Notes: a model not told the origin generated them from the sequence alone. DNA of 64,000 bases from Rosellinia necatrix (GCA_021209875.1 JAGYVD010000004.1:496001-560000), one strand, 5' to 3'; shown: positions 11,030 to 23,598, numbered from the stretch's first letter. Translations and numbers: made by a program.

Positions 11030-12073
11030 TCCGCACCACCAGCGGCTCTCACGATCTATCTTGACAGTCTATCGTCACAGTCTATTCTCACAATCTATCC
11101 TCGCAGTATCTCTCAGGAATCTAGGCTTATGGCTCATTTCTTTCATTCGTGCCTTTTTTTCCTTTTTTCTTAAAAAAACAAAAAAATTCCCTTCAGCCAC
11201 CATACTAAGACTCGATCACTCCATCTCCTTACGATGACTCACAAAGGTCTTAAGTCGGCCCAAGGCATCGTCTGGAGCCGCAATTATGTCTTGGACTGGT
11301 CACTTCTCTGACTTTTAAGCGTTTCGTCACACCTTGTTTTTTCGGCTAGGCCTTCTGGTGTTTCCCAGGCGCGAATAGCATGATTCTAAAACCAAGGCGA
11401 TATAGGATCTTACCAGAGTCATGACAGCTGGCTTGCATCATGACGACACATACGGAGGTGGTGTGCTGTCAGTCATTATATGGAAGTGCGTGCAAGTATG
11501 GCATAAGTGGTCCCATTACGCAGCCCCACTAAAAGATCCAAGTATATGGATACATATGTGTTGTAGCTCTGGTGGCGGACCCATCTCTTCTCTTCCTTCA
11601 CCCGCTCACTGACACAGATCCAAACCGGGATGGATACCACAAGTCCTGCCAAGAGCCTTCAGCCCTACCATTACTGCAAATGGCAGCTCGTTATTCCTCA
11701 ACTGTAGTATTGCATTGTCTCGAGTGTTTCTAGTCTGGTGTTGCCCCCGCGGCGCACACATGGCCTGATTAGTTGTTTGAATGAGCCGGTGTGGGCGCGG
11801 GGGCCTACATTCACCAGAAAGAGACCGAACACGTCTTCGTCTTCGTCTCCCCTCTGGTATTACTAGGCAATTCTTTTTGCCATGGTCATTTCTCTGTGCG
11901 TCATATCCGACGTAGGATAACCGTTGTTGGCATTTTGGGTACCGCGCACGAGGCCATCAATCCCTTACTTGGATATGTCGGGATGATGCCAGTACAAAAT
12001 CGTCTGATTTCGCCCTCAGACGCAAGTAATGTATTTCATTTGAGTAATCATATCACTATGGTTGTCTACTACT
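11030..12073. other. Intergenic stretch between two plus-strand genes
   Basis: Carries the 3' flank of the APH-like gene and about 700 bp of upstream region for the esterase gene. No convincing frame, repeat or RNA gene was seen. Confidence 0.5.
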
Positions 12074-12979
12074 ATGGACGTTTGTCAACTGCCTTCAGCA
12101 TCCGCCGAAACTAAACCTACCAGCGAAACAACGTACGTCGTCGAGGCCGTCGCCCAGCACACCCATACCTTCATCCTCCTTCACGGCCTAGGCTCGAATA
12201 GCACTAAATTTGGCGAAGAATTTCTCAGGACTGGGAAGACGTCCGCTGGAAGAACGCTGCCGGAAGCATTCCCGGGCGCCCGCTTCGTCTTCCCGACCGC
12301 CAAGCGGCGACGCTCTGCCGCATTCGGTCGGAGGAAGCTTACACAATGGTTCAACATAGCGTACCTGGCCGATCCTAACTATCTAAAGGAAGCGCAGCTG
12401 CCAGGCCTGGAAGAGTCTGCGGCCGAGATACGTGAGCTTTTGCTTCAGGAGAGGGAACGTGTACCCTCTACGAACATCATACTAGGGGGTATAAGCCAAG
12501 GCTGTGCCATGTCCCTCTCCGTCCTGCTCACCCTAGAATACCCATTAGCCGGCTGTTTTGGCATGTGCGGCTATCTCCCCTTCCAGCAGGACATCGAAGA
12601 GGCCGTCACAGGGCACGAGGACTCGGGCGACGACGACAACCCGTTCGCCCCATCGGCCGACAGCGATAAACCGCCCGATAGCCCAAGGGCCAAAGCCTTC
12701 TTATTCGAAAGGGATCTCCTGTGTATCGATTCCCCACCCGATGTGACGGTAGTGCGGCCCGCGGCAGTGACACCGATCTTCCTGGGCCACGGGGATTCGG
12801 ACGAGAAGAAGCCCCACACGCTGGGCGAGGCGGCGGCCAGGACCATGCGGGCTGCGGGGTACACAGTTGACTGGAACCTGTATGCCGGGCTGGGGCATTG
12901 GTATAGAATACCCGAAGAGATCGACGATATTGTTCGGTTCATTAGCGAAAAGGTGGGATGGGGGATGGCGGGGCAATAA
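12074..12979 (+). CDS. Phospholipase/carboxylesterase family serine hydrolase
   Basis: An intronless gene of 301 residues with an alpha/beta-hydrolase fold of the acyl-protein-thioesterase/carboxylesterase type. ILLHGLGSNS (34-43) forms the oxyanion region, LGGISQGCAMSL holds the nucleophile Ser141, FLGHGDSDEKK holds the acid (Asp241 or Asp243), and AGLGHWY holds His275. An acidic insert (GHEDSGDDDNPF, about 180-191) lies between the nucleophile and the acid, making the protein longer than typical acyl-protein thioesterases of about 230 residues. There is no signal peptide, so it is probably cytosolic and acts on a thioester or carboxylic ester; the substrate is unknown. The open frame extends to a TTG at 12062, but the first ATG in frame is at 12074. 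Confidence 0.88.
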   Translation: MDVCQLPSASAETKPTSETTYVVEAVAQHTHTFILLHGLGSNSTKFGEEFLRTGKTSAGRTLPEAFPGARFVFPTAKRRRSAAFGRRKLTQWFNIAYLADPNYLKEAQLPGLEESAAEIRELLLQERERVPSTNIILGGISQGCAMSLSVLLTLEYPLAGCFGMCGYLPFQQDIEEAVTGHEDSGDDDNPFAPSADSDKPPDSPRAKAFLFERDLLCIDSPPDVTVVRPAAVTPIFLGHGDSDEKKPHTLGEAAARTMRAAGYTVDWNLYAGLGHWYRIPEEIDDIVRFISEKVGWGMAGQ

Positions 12980-13253
12980 ACGTTTGCACTTTTCTGGAGC
13001 CTGAGATTAGACCAGCTAGATTTGATTTGTGAAGGCATAAGTTGTCCCTAGAACTAACATCAGTGAGAACTGTAACAAGTGTAATTTAGTCTTGGTACCC
13101 CATTTGTGAGGAAAATGTGATAATACATGGCGATATATAAATTTTGCAGGCGAGATTAACTACCTGACATGATCATGCACACCCCATCTCTCATCACCGT
13201 TACGGTATAACACCACCATCCCGTTCTGGGATAGGAAATGTTATGAGGCACGT

Positions 13254-13841
13254 TCATGTCTTGTAAAGAGAATTAAAATCAAAGTATTTTCGTGATAATC
13301 TTGAGGGCGGGGCTTTGTTGGGAGGGCTTTTCGTTTCAGGGGCAGCCCCGGATACGAACACCAGCGGAATCTGCTGAAGAGGAGGATCAATGGAAGGTAG
13401 CCCGAGTTGGACTAGTCTAAAGAAATATTCCAGCACACCCGGATACATCTGGATAGAATCTTGCCAAATTCCATTTGCTTTTAGTCGGGAAAGAAGTTCC
13501 AAATCCCTCCCCGCTGTTTTCACTTCTTCCCGTGAGCTCCCAGGCACATTCACATGCCCCTGGCGCTGTATGAAAACCCCTATTACGTAATCTCGCGCAT
13601 GACTTTTGGCCCAGCGTCGCGCTTTACCATAGACAGATCGCATCATTTTATCCTCTGCCTGGAGAACTGCCATCCCCAAGGCGTAAAACTCACAGTTAGA
13701 ACAGCGATCGGGTGCTGGGGCGTGGCATATATCGCAATCTAGCATCGTTTGTCTTACCGGTTCTTTGCCTTCGTCTTTGTTCTTTTGGTAGCGCGTACCG
13801 AGCGCCCGTATCACTGGGTCATTCGGCACTGTCCACACCAT
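13254..13841 (-). CDS. Small protein with a paired CxxC motif, function unknown
   Basis: A single 195-residue open frame from an ATG at 13841. Near the N-terminus is CDICHAPAPDRCSNC (C36, C39, C47, C50), a C-x2-C-x7-C-x2-C pattern suited to binding one zinc ion. The rest is a mixed, soluble sequence with no signal peptide or membrane segment and a basic, proline-rich tail. I do not recognise the family. The frame is clean, its composition looks coding, and the zinc-like motif makes a chance frame less likely. A solo LTR lies only 61 bp upstream of the start, so the promoter may be disturbed or the gene may have lost 5' sequence. Confidence 0.55.
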   Translation of the reverse strand: MVWTVPNDPVIRALGTRYQKNKDEGKEPVRQTMLDCDICHAPAPDRCSNCEFYALGMAVLQAEDKMMRSVYGKARRWAKSHARDYVIGVFIQRQGHVNVPGSSREEVKTAGRDLELLSRLKANGIWQDSIQMYPGVLEYFFRLVQLGLPSIDPPLQQIPLVFVSGAAPETKSPPNKAPPSRLSRKYFDFNSLYKT

Positions 13842-13902
13842 ATACCGTACAGTTCAACAGATCTCGAGGCCCCCGAGGGAGTCTGAGGCACATGGCGAGC
13901 TG

Positions 13903-14117
13903 TGTCATGTTAGGAATGCCCAGAGTGAGGCCTAGTCACTATGAGGTAGCGGCTGGGTAGCAGGTAGATAGCCAAGTATGAGGGTAGGGCTTAGTATCAT
14001 TGATTCCTGGGTCTACCATCTAGGTGGGAGGCATTCAGTCCTTATATACACAAATATATCTCTAGAGCTACACCATAAGGTAGCTGGTACCTCGCCATGT
14101 GCTTTATCCTCCTGAAA
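13903..14117. repeat. Solo LTR-like element, copy 3, with perfect 5-bp target duplication
   Basis: 215 bp from TGTCA to TGAAA. It is flanked by AGCTG at 13898-13902 and AGCTG at 14118-14122, an exact target duplication, so this is a genuine insertion. It aligns with 8899-9113. It contains a TATATACACAAATATATC block and no coding capacity. Confidence 0.8.
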
Positions 14118-14122
14118 AGCTG

Positions 14123-16667
14123 AAACTTTTCTACGCTCACCTTACGGCCAACTACGCTATCATCCGGGGCCACTGGGGTCGCATTCATGCATCTACCATG
14201 AGGATAAACCCCAACCTCCACACGCGACTTTGCCTAGACTTTGGGGCGACACTCGGGGTCCTGGAACGTAGCATAATCTATTTTTAAAGCACTAACTGCC
14301 TGTACAAGCCGCGTACGCAATCTAATGCACGAGTGTGGTGCTTGATTTGGCTTAGGGACATAGGGAAAGTCTAACCTTGAGCCCGACTCCAGCATGAATG
14401 ATGAATTCGTCGTCGACATGTTTCTCTCCATAATGCAGAATTGGCACAAGGTTCGCGTCCACACGGCAAAAGAAGTTACTGTTCTGTTTGCAGTCAATGG
14501 TGAAATGAGGCAGCCGCCGGCCAGGTTAAGCGGCCCGAAGAATAATTCAATAAAAGTTAGATGATTATGTGAACCGATCGCGAAAATTCAAACTATGGCA
14601 CAACATCGCCTCGAGCTCAAAGTCATGCGCGGCCAACTATTCAAGCTACAGCCCAAGAGGAGTACCTTCCTAGTTGGCACCACAAAATAGCGTATCTTCT
14701 TACACTGCTTACTTCGGGGCGGGTTGCACTCCTTCACCGAAAGAACGAGGCGCATTCGTACCGTAATTTTCAGCTCCGCAGTTCTGCATATACACGATAC
14801 CCCATGGCTACCGCCAACGTGGAATTCTTTCAATATGCTGTTCTTCCGTACGGCTTCTCTGACTGTTCCTCTAAGACCTTTGATTCGAACTCGACTGCCG
14901 AATTCGGACCATACACATGACTTTGGGAAGATTCCAAGCCGTTAGGATGTTGTTGAAGAAACAGGGTTGGAAGGCGGCGATTTGGACGATAATTATAGAT
15001 CCGGACGACATCGCTCCAGACAACTTGATTCATCAACAATTCCCTAGGCCCATCTCATTGGCGATAGTTCCAATTGAATCGTATTTCATAACCCCTTTCG
15101 GCGCACTAGCTCGGAGATATGGAGTCGATTTGGGAGAGGACGGTTTCCGTAGTCCCCGGGTTTGAGGCTTGCAGGAGTGAGATACCCGAGAATTTTTAGT
15201 CCCTCTATGCCGTTGAAGAGTGCCTGGATCCGACAGGCTGGGAGGATGCAGAAGGCAGCAATCTGGATAAAGAGATATTGAGGGCTAAAATCTACAAAGA
15301 CGTTGTCCGCCGGCTTGGAACTGAACTAATCCAAATGCACAGTTCCATTTCAATTCATGACTTTGATGAATCAGCCCGGAATTCGGACATTTCGGGCTGG
15401 GATCGGACAATTCAACCATGGAACCAGCAACTCCGGGCAAAGACTTCACCGGGACGCTCACCGGCCACCAGGCAAATATTTAGTCCTTCACCCGGAACCT
15501 ATCGCGTCGCGCTATGCACAGGAGTTTCCATCGCCTCAATCGCACTTTCAATATCTTGATCATCTCAATCAACGTCACCAACCCATCCGTTTTCATTACT
15601 CTCTCCACTTCCACGGCCCTGCATCTTCCATGACTACAAAGCTTACAGATTCCTTAATGATGAAACCATTCCCCTAATCTATTCTTAAGGAAGCGCAAGT
15701 ACATTTTTTGGTTTTTGGTTATATGCTACGCACGATAATATTGTGTCGCTGATATCGATTTAACACACCTTGAATCGCATTGTTCGAGGATCTTCTCTGG
15801 AAGCATTGGTAGCTTCTCCAAAACTCAGTCACGCTACTTAATACGAGGTATGTTTGATAAGCTGATACAATGTAAGAGCTGCGACACTTGAATTGATGCT
15901 TTCAACCAGGCTCGGCAGTCCGGTTTCCCGGTGCGGGCAGTCCGCAGCGTTCTTGCTGAAGGACCTGGCGGATTCGGTATACACATCGCCAAGAGCCCAC
16001 ATGGTCGCCCGTTCTTGCCCGTAGTTTCGAGCGGCTGTGCATGTCCAAAGGGCAGGGAGGCAAACAGCCCTAGGGACAATAGTTCTGGCCGTTTATGGTA
16101 GGCATTGACGTCATGAGCTGCACGGTTCCATGCTCCTGCCGCCTCGGTTGTAGCGTTCAACTAGCCGCGCTCCTTAGGCCTTAGCGCCGCTCACCAAGAA
16201 ACGCCTTCCCGCGCCTCCTCCCCCAACCTAATCGCGAGCTTAATGCAGTGAGTGCCATACTTGTACTTGTAGACGTGTTACACAGATGGCACTGGGTAGT
16301 CCTCATGCCGATCGTTCCATACCTTCCAACTTGGTGCCGGCATTCCACGCCATTAGGCCCGGCGACGCCCATGGTTCGTGTCTAGCCCATCGACGATCGG
16401 CAACCAGATGCAGGCCGACAGCGACGACAATGGCAAATAGGGCCCAGGAGGATGCGGAGCATATGGCTCCGCGGTTCGGCTGCCCATCGCTGGGTTACGA
16501 TGCTCTATAAAACGTCAAGCCGTCTGGGCGGCATTCCTAGGATATCGATTCAGCAGAAGCCATCTTCTACTCCCAGAGCCCCGTCACAGCCGTGGCGAGC
16601 CATAAACAAAACGTCGCCACTATTCAATAAAACACCCTTCCGTCACATCAACACCAACACGACCGCC
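14123..16667. other. Gene-poor stretch with possible coding relics
   Basis: No intact gene. Fairly long frame fragments on the plus strand (about 14917-15165 and 15278-15559) are broken by stops and frame changes and could be the remains of one plus-strand gene at about 14600-15700. I cannot assign them to a family. The last 300 bp before 16668 are the upstream region of the secreted DPBB protein. Confidence 0.4.
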
Positions 16668-17117
16668 ATGCGGACCTCCTGGGCTCTCCTCGCGGCGCCA
16701 CTGGGCGCTCTAGCCCAGCTGAGGGCATCCTTCACCGAGTACGGCAGCGGCGATGTCAACGGCTCCGGCAACTGCGTCACGTCCAACAACGCCTGCGGCT
16801 TTGCCGGAGGCGGCTACACCGCCGCCCTCAGCCAAGCCCAGTTCGGCGCCGGCCCAGGCCAGGGAGCCGGCCCCGCCTGCGGCTCCTGCTACCAGATCAC
16901 CGTCCAGACCGACCTGAACGGCAGCCCCGTGCAGCAGAGGACCATCACCGTCAAGGTCGACAACCTCTGCCCCATCGACGGCAACCCCATCTGCAACGTC
17001 CCCAACAGCTACGGCGCCGATATCCACTTCGACCTCTGCATCGACTCTGGCGCCGCCGGCGCCTTCTTCACCTCGAGCGGAGCCGGTCTTGGATACGCCA
17101 ACCAGGTCTCGTGCTAG
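16668..17117 (+). CDS. Secreted expansin/EG45-like double-psi beta-barrel protein
   Basis: A single-exon gene of 149 residues. A signal peptide (about 1-17, MRTSWALLAAPLGALAQ) is followed by a small cysteine-rich domain with FTEYGSGD, CGFAGGGYTAALSQ, GPACGSCYQITVQ and VKVDNLCP. This is the double-psi beta-barrel arrangement of expansin-like, barwin-related and GH45-related proteins, and GSCYQITV is the typical core. Full-length expansins have an additional C-terminal carbohydrate-binding domain, which is absent here, so it is a single-domain type. Its likely role is loosening or modification of plant or fungal wall polysaccharide outside the cell. Whether it hydrolyses cellulose cannot be told from sequence alone. 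Confidence 0.85.
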   Translation: MRTSWALLAAPLGALAQLRASFTEYGSGDVNGSGNCVTSNNACGFAGGGYTAALSQAQFGAGPGQGAGPACGSCYQITVQTDLNGSPVQQRTITVKVDNLCPIDGNPICNVPNSYGADIHFDLCIDSGAAGAFFTSSGAGLGYANQVSC

Positions 17118-20100
17118 TTTGCGGAGGTTCCATGGCCAAGGATGCCCCGGAACCGGGATCGTATGAATTAGAGGGATAGTGCCGGTAATGACGGATGACC
17201 GAGCGGGGGTATCAATCATTACCCGGCTACATGAGATGACAGGGGTGCATGATTCATGAGTAAATATGATATTTTGTACTTATTATGAATTTTCCCTCAT
17301 GCTTTCATTGACGTCATATACGTTAATTTATATGCCATAACTTTTCATCGTCATATTAAAATCAATTGTTTCTAAATGCTCAATGTTGGGTTTGAAGCCT
17401 CTGTCTGACTAGCTCAAGATAACTCTATTATAAAATCTTCCGCTAGAATGCTTCGATAAGGAAGTGCGAACCTTTTTTCTTTTCATTTAGATGCCTTCTT
17501 TACCTCCGGGGGCCTTCCTATCGAAGCCTTCTAGTTCTAAAACCTTTAAACAGTAATTGTTTATCAGGCCTGTTTCGAAAATCCTCGGTTCGTTAACACT
17601 GACGATTAACAAGATTAGAATCATTAGTCCCTATCAATAACCTTGGCTATAAGCTCCGTTTTTATTGAATGTAAGTGGCTTATTTCATGCCTTCGGATGG
17701 ACATTATATCCATATGCCAGGCCCTTTCATGATCGTTTACCAGGCTCTATCCCTTGAACATACCTTTTCTTGCCTGAGTGATCATGATTTACATCTTGTA
17801 ACGGTTTTTTAACATATGTTTTATTAGGAGCTCAAAAAGTGCATGAAGCCATGGTAGGCATCAGTCATTCCCCAGAAATAAATAGTTCAATTTATACTCT
17901 ATCTCAAGCACTCTTTATTCACAGGAACTTGAATACCTCCTCTCGTATCCAAGGTAGCTTCATCCAAAACACTTCCTAAAGAAGGCTTCAGAAGGAAGGC
18001 TTCAGAAGGAAGTCTTAGTGTAGAAGCCTTCATATATCTTATGAGATAGTTACTCAGAGCTGGAGTTTTAGACTATATATTATGAAAATAAGCTATTAAC
18101 ACCTTTATAATAGAATTAATTCCGTTCAATGCCTCCGTTATCTTTTTCTTCTCTCTTCATGCCCGCGTGTTAATATTACCCCGGCGCTTAAAATCTCTGC
18201 AATTATTACCTGCCAGAAGGTGCTATTTAATTACCGCTTTTTCTTGAAGAAGTTATAACTATTATTCATATTATTGAGCCCTTGATAACGCTTGCATTTT
18301 TTTCCTCAACTCCAACCAGACTTATTACAAGCGGGCGAAATACTTTGGCATTTGTAGCCTGCCTTCGCCAGACCTTACGCATCCGCCCGCCTCATTCCGG
18401 TTTTAGAGATTATATGTTACCATGTACATAACGAAATTAGGTAGCAATGATTAGTACTGATACTGCTTACTACAGCTCTACTCATTACTTCAATGAAGGC
18501 GTTCCAAAAACTTCGGTATGTTTCGTTCGTTGGGTAGAGTATGTCCTGAGTTAATATGATCTGTCCATTTCCAACACTAAGAGTAGCATCTCCCAACTCG
18601 GGACTAAACAAGTGCATAAACCCTTGACTCCATATTTCCCATCACCTTATAGCAGCACATCTTCTATTATAATTAAAATTTTCTCTTGATGTTCTCAATT
18701 TTCGTAGACTACGTCTTACGATATGAATGCAAATAGTTCTCCAGCTAGCGCGTGTCGAAACATACATTCTTGCTGCAACGTAGCCACCTGCGAGCCATCT
18801 CAACACGCTAATCGGATAGGAAACGTGTCCCATAAAACAGTACTCACCAGTGCGCGACGGAAAGGGGTTGTTCAGCGTGCCTGACTGTGGTAAACCCCTC
18901 CAATCCCGGATATTAAGTCAGTATGAGAAAACTCCATTTTCGAAGCTTTACTCGGCGGAGAAACTTACATGATGCTAGGCATTGATGAGGATAAGAAGAA
19001 ATTAACACCACAGTCGGAATGCCCCAATGTTTGGTGGGTGGAGACATTTCGATATTTGGCAGGATCTGCCTCTGGGTACATATTCAACACCTTCTATATC
19101 CAAATGAAACTTGGAAGCTGCCGAACGAGGTTCTACCCTAGCTCGCGAAAACGACAGGCGTAAGGTATTTCTGCCACGAGGTTGTCATCCTGTTCAAAGA
19201 ATTGATTCAAGTCAGAGTCGTAGGCACCGAAAAAGGCACAAAGTATCCAGTATATGGCTCTCAGCCATCTTTTTGATTCGAATGACGCGTTTAAATTACC
19301 TAAGGCGATTTTTTTGAGCACCGAACAGAACATCCATCGAATTCGACCCCTGGGCTATACCATGACGCCATTAGCGTAGTGCGAAAATAGAGCAGATTCA
19401 TTATATCTAAATTGACGATTCATGCATTCTTGAGGTACGATTATTCCTAAAGATATACTGTACTGCCCAAATTTGGTGGGCTATGGGTGCAAGATGACAC
19501 TAAAGACTGGGCGGACGCGACACGTATAAGAACCTTTACAAGAGTTCATACCTGAATATTACAGGTTGTCATACCCAGGAGTTAAGGGGGGGGGGAGGAT
19601 TTGTTGTCATCAAGCAATCTTCCGAATTCTTTTCGACTTATTTATGTCTAGACGCGTGGCCAAAATGCATTCACTAACAATTTCATTAGACACATATCGA
19701 TTTGGGTAATAGTTACACAGATCGGAACAACCAGCGGGTGCTCTGAGAGTCGCCATCAGGCTCTCAAAGAACGACTTCAGTCTCCGCATATAGCTTATTA
19801 CGATGCCAATATGGCGGCATGGACTTCATATCCGGCTTTGAAGTTAGTTATGCGGGCACTTTGGAAGGCCCTCGTGAGCAGGGAGCCTTACCTATCAAGT
19901 GGATATGGTCGTTTCCAGCTATGTTGATAGATCAGCGACGCACCTCAAAACTTAGAGATGCACATAGCACCAAGCTAGTCGTAGCTATCTGAGCCTATGG
20001 TCGTCAGCCCTGTCCATTACAGTAGCCGATCTAGCATAACATCCTTCACGGCTGATATTGCTAGAGACGAGCGCAATACTGCAAGCAACCAGACAGGTAG

Positions 20101-22652
20101 GTATAATAACCAGAGAATTCCTCAAGATGAACGAGAAACGGGTCCCTTTACTTGCAATTGGCTTTGTGTCAAAGCATTTCTAAACTTTGACGACACCTAC
20201 TATCACTAACTAGCCGTATTATCTAAAGAAGCAACGCGACCTACATAGGGGCTCAGCGGTTTTTTTTCTTTAACCGCGCACGACACCCCAATTCAAAACG
20301 GAGACCCAGCCCCTATGAGGAGAGGGCGGTCAAGTTCTGCAGAGTCTAAGAACGTATTGGGTCATCATACCGCCACGATGAGTCAGCAGACGAACTTGCA
20401 TGGGGTGTCCAATATTGCATAGCGAGAAAGATACCCCTGCGAACACTCAAACCAACCCACGTTGTCAAATAAACGGGTAGTTCACCGCCCAAGCCTATGT
20501 ACCGTAGCCGCGGAAGAGCTTGTATAATATAGCTTATTGACATATTAGAAGGTGGGTTGCGAAGTGGATAAACAAATTACTTCGTTCAGGCCGCCCTCGG
20601 CTAATTGAACTGAATTATGAGCCGAAGCACACACGCGAGTCTTGTGCGTTCAACGTCTCGTTTTCGAACACCTCGTACGATCACCGTCATAACAACTGGG
20701 CACGACGACTTGAGACTACAACCTTAAAGGTGCCGTAATGGGGATAGGTATACCCTCCCTTGTTAGTGCCTAACTACTCATTATGCAAGAATTCCATCTC
20801 TGCGATATACCACGGGTCGATTATATAACACCCAGGCAAAAAGAAAGGTAACAGTCATGCAGACTACCCCTCATTGGGGTCGCACTGGAAGGCCACTACA
20901 TATGCGGGGAAGCCAAGGAGCTGCTTCAAGGCTACGTGTGGATTGTTGCCATGCGGCGAAATCTTTACATCACCATGGGATTACCCATGAACGGTAAGTT
21001 CCGGAGACGTGGTGGCCATCATTGAGCCAATCTATTCCTGCATTACAACTACGTAGAGGTTCATGTTACTTGACTTGCTCAATTCATCTATAGACAGAAT
21101 TCTTAGTCACAAACAGCGGGACATTCAAGGCACTCCTGCTGTGAGTGTTGAAAATGAAAAGGAATATTTAGATACCTAGAGCTTAGAGTGTGGGAATCTG
21201 GGAATCTATACTGATTGTCTTGGTAACTTGGAAGGTGAAAGTTGTATTAGCCGATAGCTACATACAGAACACGCCGTGTTGGATCTTGGCACTACATATA
21301 GCTGTGAGCTTCCCTGCGGCACAGCACGAATAATAATGAGGTTAAAGGTTCCTGATACATACGTAGTATGTGATCGAACATGCAGTAGAGCATCCGTCGT
21401 CCTATTTATGGAATGGATTCGACGGCGACCCCTGTCGACATCAGGATCCTGGCAAGCTAAGCTAGGCGCGCTCTCTTAGCGGCGTGATCACATCTCCTAT
21501 TGGTCCCCTATAGGAATTTCCCTTTTGGGATGGTCAACTATAATTAACCATGCACAACTTATGCTTAACATAACATGATATGGACCTGCCAAGCACAACG
21601 ATTGACGGCTTCCTCAAGAACTATAGTATTCAAGTCATCAACATAGGATGACGCAATGCCTTGGAAGCACTTGAAACTGTCGCCATCGACCAACATATAA
21701 GATCAGTTCAGTTAACAAGAATCATCAGTAAGCATTAATTTCAAATTTCAAAACCATGGCACTAGAGCTTCAACAGCACTATTATAACCCCGGCAATTTG
21801 GGGCTCCTAGGACTGTAACGTTCCCGCAGGCATGGAAAACCACGATCCTATTTCAGTCTCGTTTACGTTATTCGTATTTATTTTTGGTACTTATTAAAGG
21901 ACCGATTATAAGGTGCCAATCTTGCAGTAACATCTGACCCACGACGGGCCGCGTTGCCATCGTATAGACACTGAAGTCACCAACTTCACTTATAGAAAAT
22001 AGTGCCATTGTTAAAAGTAAAAGTTGGCAAAATGATATAACCAATGAACGGTGGGTATATGTATCGATACGTAGTTTGTTATTTTTAAGTTGGACAAAAA
22101 AACATGAAAACGCAGCTGAGAAAACAAGCGCAGGTATATTACGCCATAACATCAGTGGTTCGTCAGACTAGTATCCTGCGTAGCCGCTCATCGTCCGAGA
22201 CTATTCGCAGCATGTAATCCATAATGAATCTGATCCCTGTCAACACGTGTTTTCCCTCGAGGAATATTCCGTGTGATACACCCTTTTAAGAGTGTACATG
22301 AGGCTTGAGCTGAGGTTTGCGGCACAGTAGCGTCAGCTTCATCTCGCCTTACAACTAGTTACTGTTTATCGATCCCGCGAGAACCTCCGAATACTGAATA
22401 TGGAAGATACAGCCCCAATGAGGCTGTCTTGATTACTGTTTCAGTGCGGCCGATTCCGCCCCTGAACGAGAGTGTACTAGTAGCATATCTACGAAAGCAT
22501 CATCTATATCTATATAACCTCCAACTTGGCATCTCCTGTTTCGCCTTGTGCTTGGTCTCATCGCCTCTCTTCACCCCCCTTTCACCCCCTCGTCACTCAC
22601 TTGTCATTCATTATTTGAAGGAAAGCCGACCGCTCTAGACCATCTCGTCAAG
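17118..22652. other. 5.5-kb gene desert
   Basis: No open frame with coding character on either strand. 17250-18350 is AT-biased and contains a small cluster of GAAGGCTTC/GAAGCCTTC motifs at about 17985-18035. From about 18400 the sequence has mixed composition with no long homopolymers apart from a nine-G run near 19587. Both strands are densely interrupted by stops. Confidence 0.5.
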
Positions 22653-23598
22653 ATGAAGTTCTCGGGTTTCGTTTCTTACCTAGCCGTCGCCGGCGCCGTA
22701 TCTGCCGGACGGGTTCCACACAGCAAGCGCTCTCTGCCAACTACCAAGATTGCCAATATTGAGGTCGTCAACACCAAGCTCGTTCAAGATGCCGTAACAC
22801 TCATTAAGGACTTCATCCCCCTTCAGCCCTACCTATACAACCACCTAATGCGCTCTTGGCTATTCGGGGCCGCTGCATTGAACAACAATGCCACACTGAA
22901 AGCTTCGATTGACCTTGAGCTCCACGCTATCGGCACACTATTCCATGACCTGGGTTGGGACAGTCAGTACTCCTAAACTCACTTGGGCTTCTCTAATTTA
23001 CTCATACTGACTATTTCGCAGTGCGCCCCAACAGCCCGTGGCACAGCTCGTATGCCTTGCCCCTGACGTCTACCACTATCCCACATAGCATTACCCGTGA
23101 GAAAAGCAGAAGCTGACTCTTGAACCCCTAAACAGAAGCCTTCCATTTGAAGTGGACAGTGCCCTTGGTGCCGTGGCCTTTGTCAAGGAGCACAATGCCT
23201 GCTGGGATGAAAACCGGCTAGAAAGACTGCACGACGGCATCACGTTGCAGGGGATGGGGGCGTACTTGAACGGCAAGAACATCGACAGCAACTGGATCGT
23301 ACGGAGCGTCGAGTTCGAGTTCCCGGGCCCCCGCTCGCCACTGATTCAAGATGCCGATTACGACAGCATTCTGGCCGAATTCCCCAACGACACCGTCTTC
23401 CGCGGCACTAACGAGACCTTCACCTGGCTCGCTCTGACCAAGCCCGACGGAGCTCGTGGCACTTTCATCGACTACTTTGGCACCGCCTACGTGCCTGGTT
23501 ATGGCCCGCAGAGCCATCTTGCTTTCGATCTCATCACTGGCGGCGTTGCGGATGAGATCGCTCAGCATCCTAACTCGACTTTCGTTTCGCACCTATAG
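22653..23598 (+). CDS. Secreted HD-domain protein (cyanamide-hydratase-like)
   Basis: Three exons: 22653-22962, 23022-23049 (28 nt) and 23136-23598, giving 266 residues. Introns are 22963-23021 (GTCAGT..CGCAG) and 23050-23135 (GTATGC..ACAG with GCTGAC branch), and the phases close exactly. The spliced junction reads FHDLGWDMRPNSPW then SSSLPFEVDSALG. A signal peptide (about 1-18) is followed by the HD-fold metal site: H64 in YNHLMRSW and the H98-D99 pair in FHDLGWD. A helix with EVDSALGAVAFV and the pattern WIVRSVEFEFPGPRSPL follow. HD proteins of this type include cyanamide hydratase and metal-dependent phosphohydrolases. The substrate here is unknown, and secretion is unusual for HD enzymes. 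The gene stands alone in a gene desert. Confidence 0.85.

Noticed and set aside
12571..13038. 155-codon minus-strand frame over the esterase gene
   Set aside because: Antisense shadow of a gene with a full catalytic triad.
14873..14897. tRNA T-arm-like GATTCGAACTC (minus strand GAGTTCGAATC)
   Set aside because: No D arm, anticodon arm or acceptor stem at the right distance.
18417..18617. 66-codon minus-strand frame in the gene desert
   Set aside because: The amino-acid composition looks plausible, but there is no motif, no extension by splicing and no neighbour to support it.
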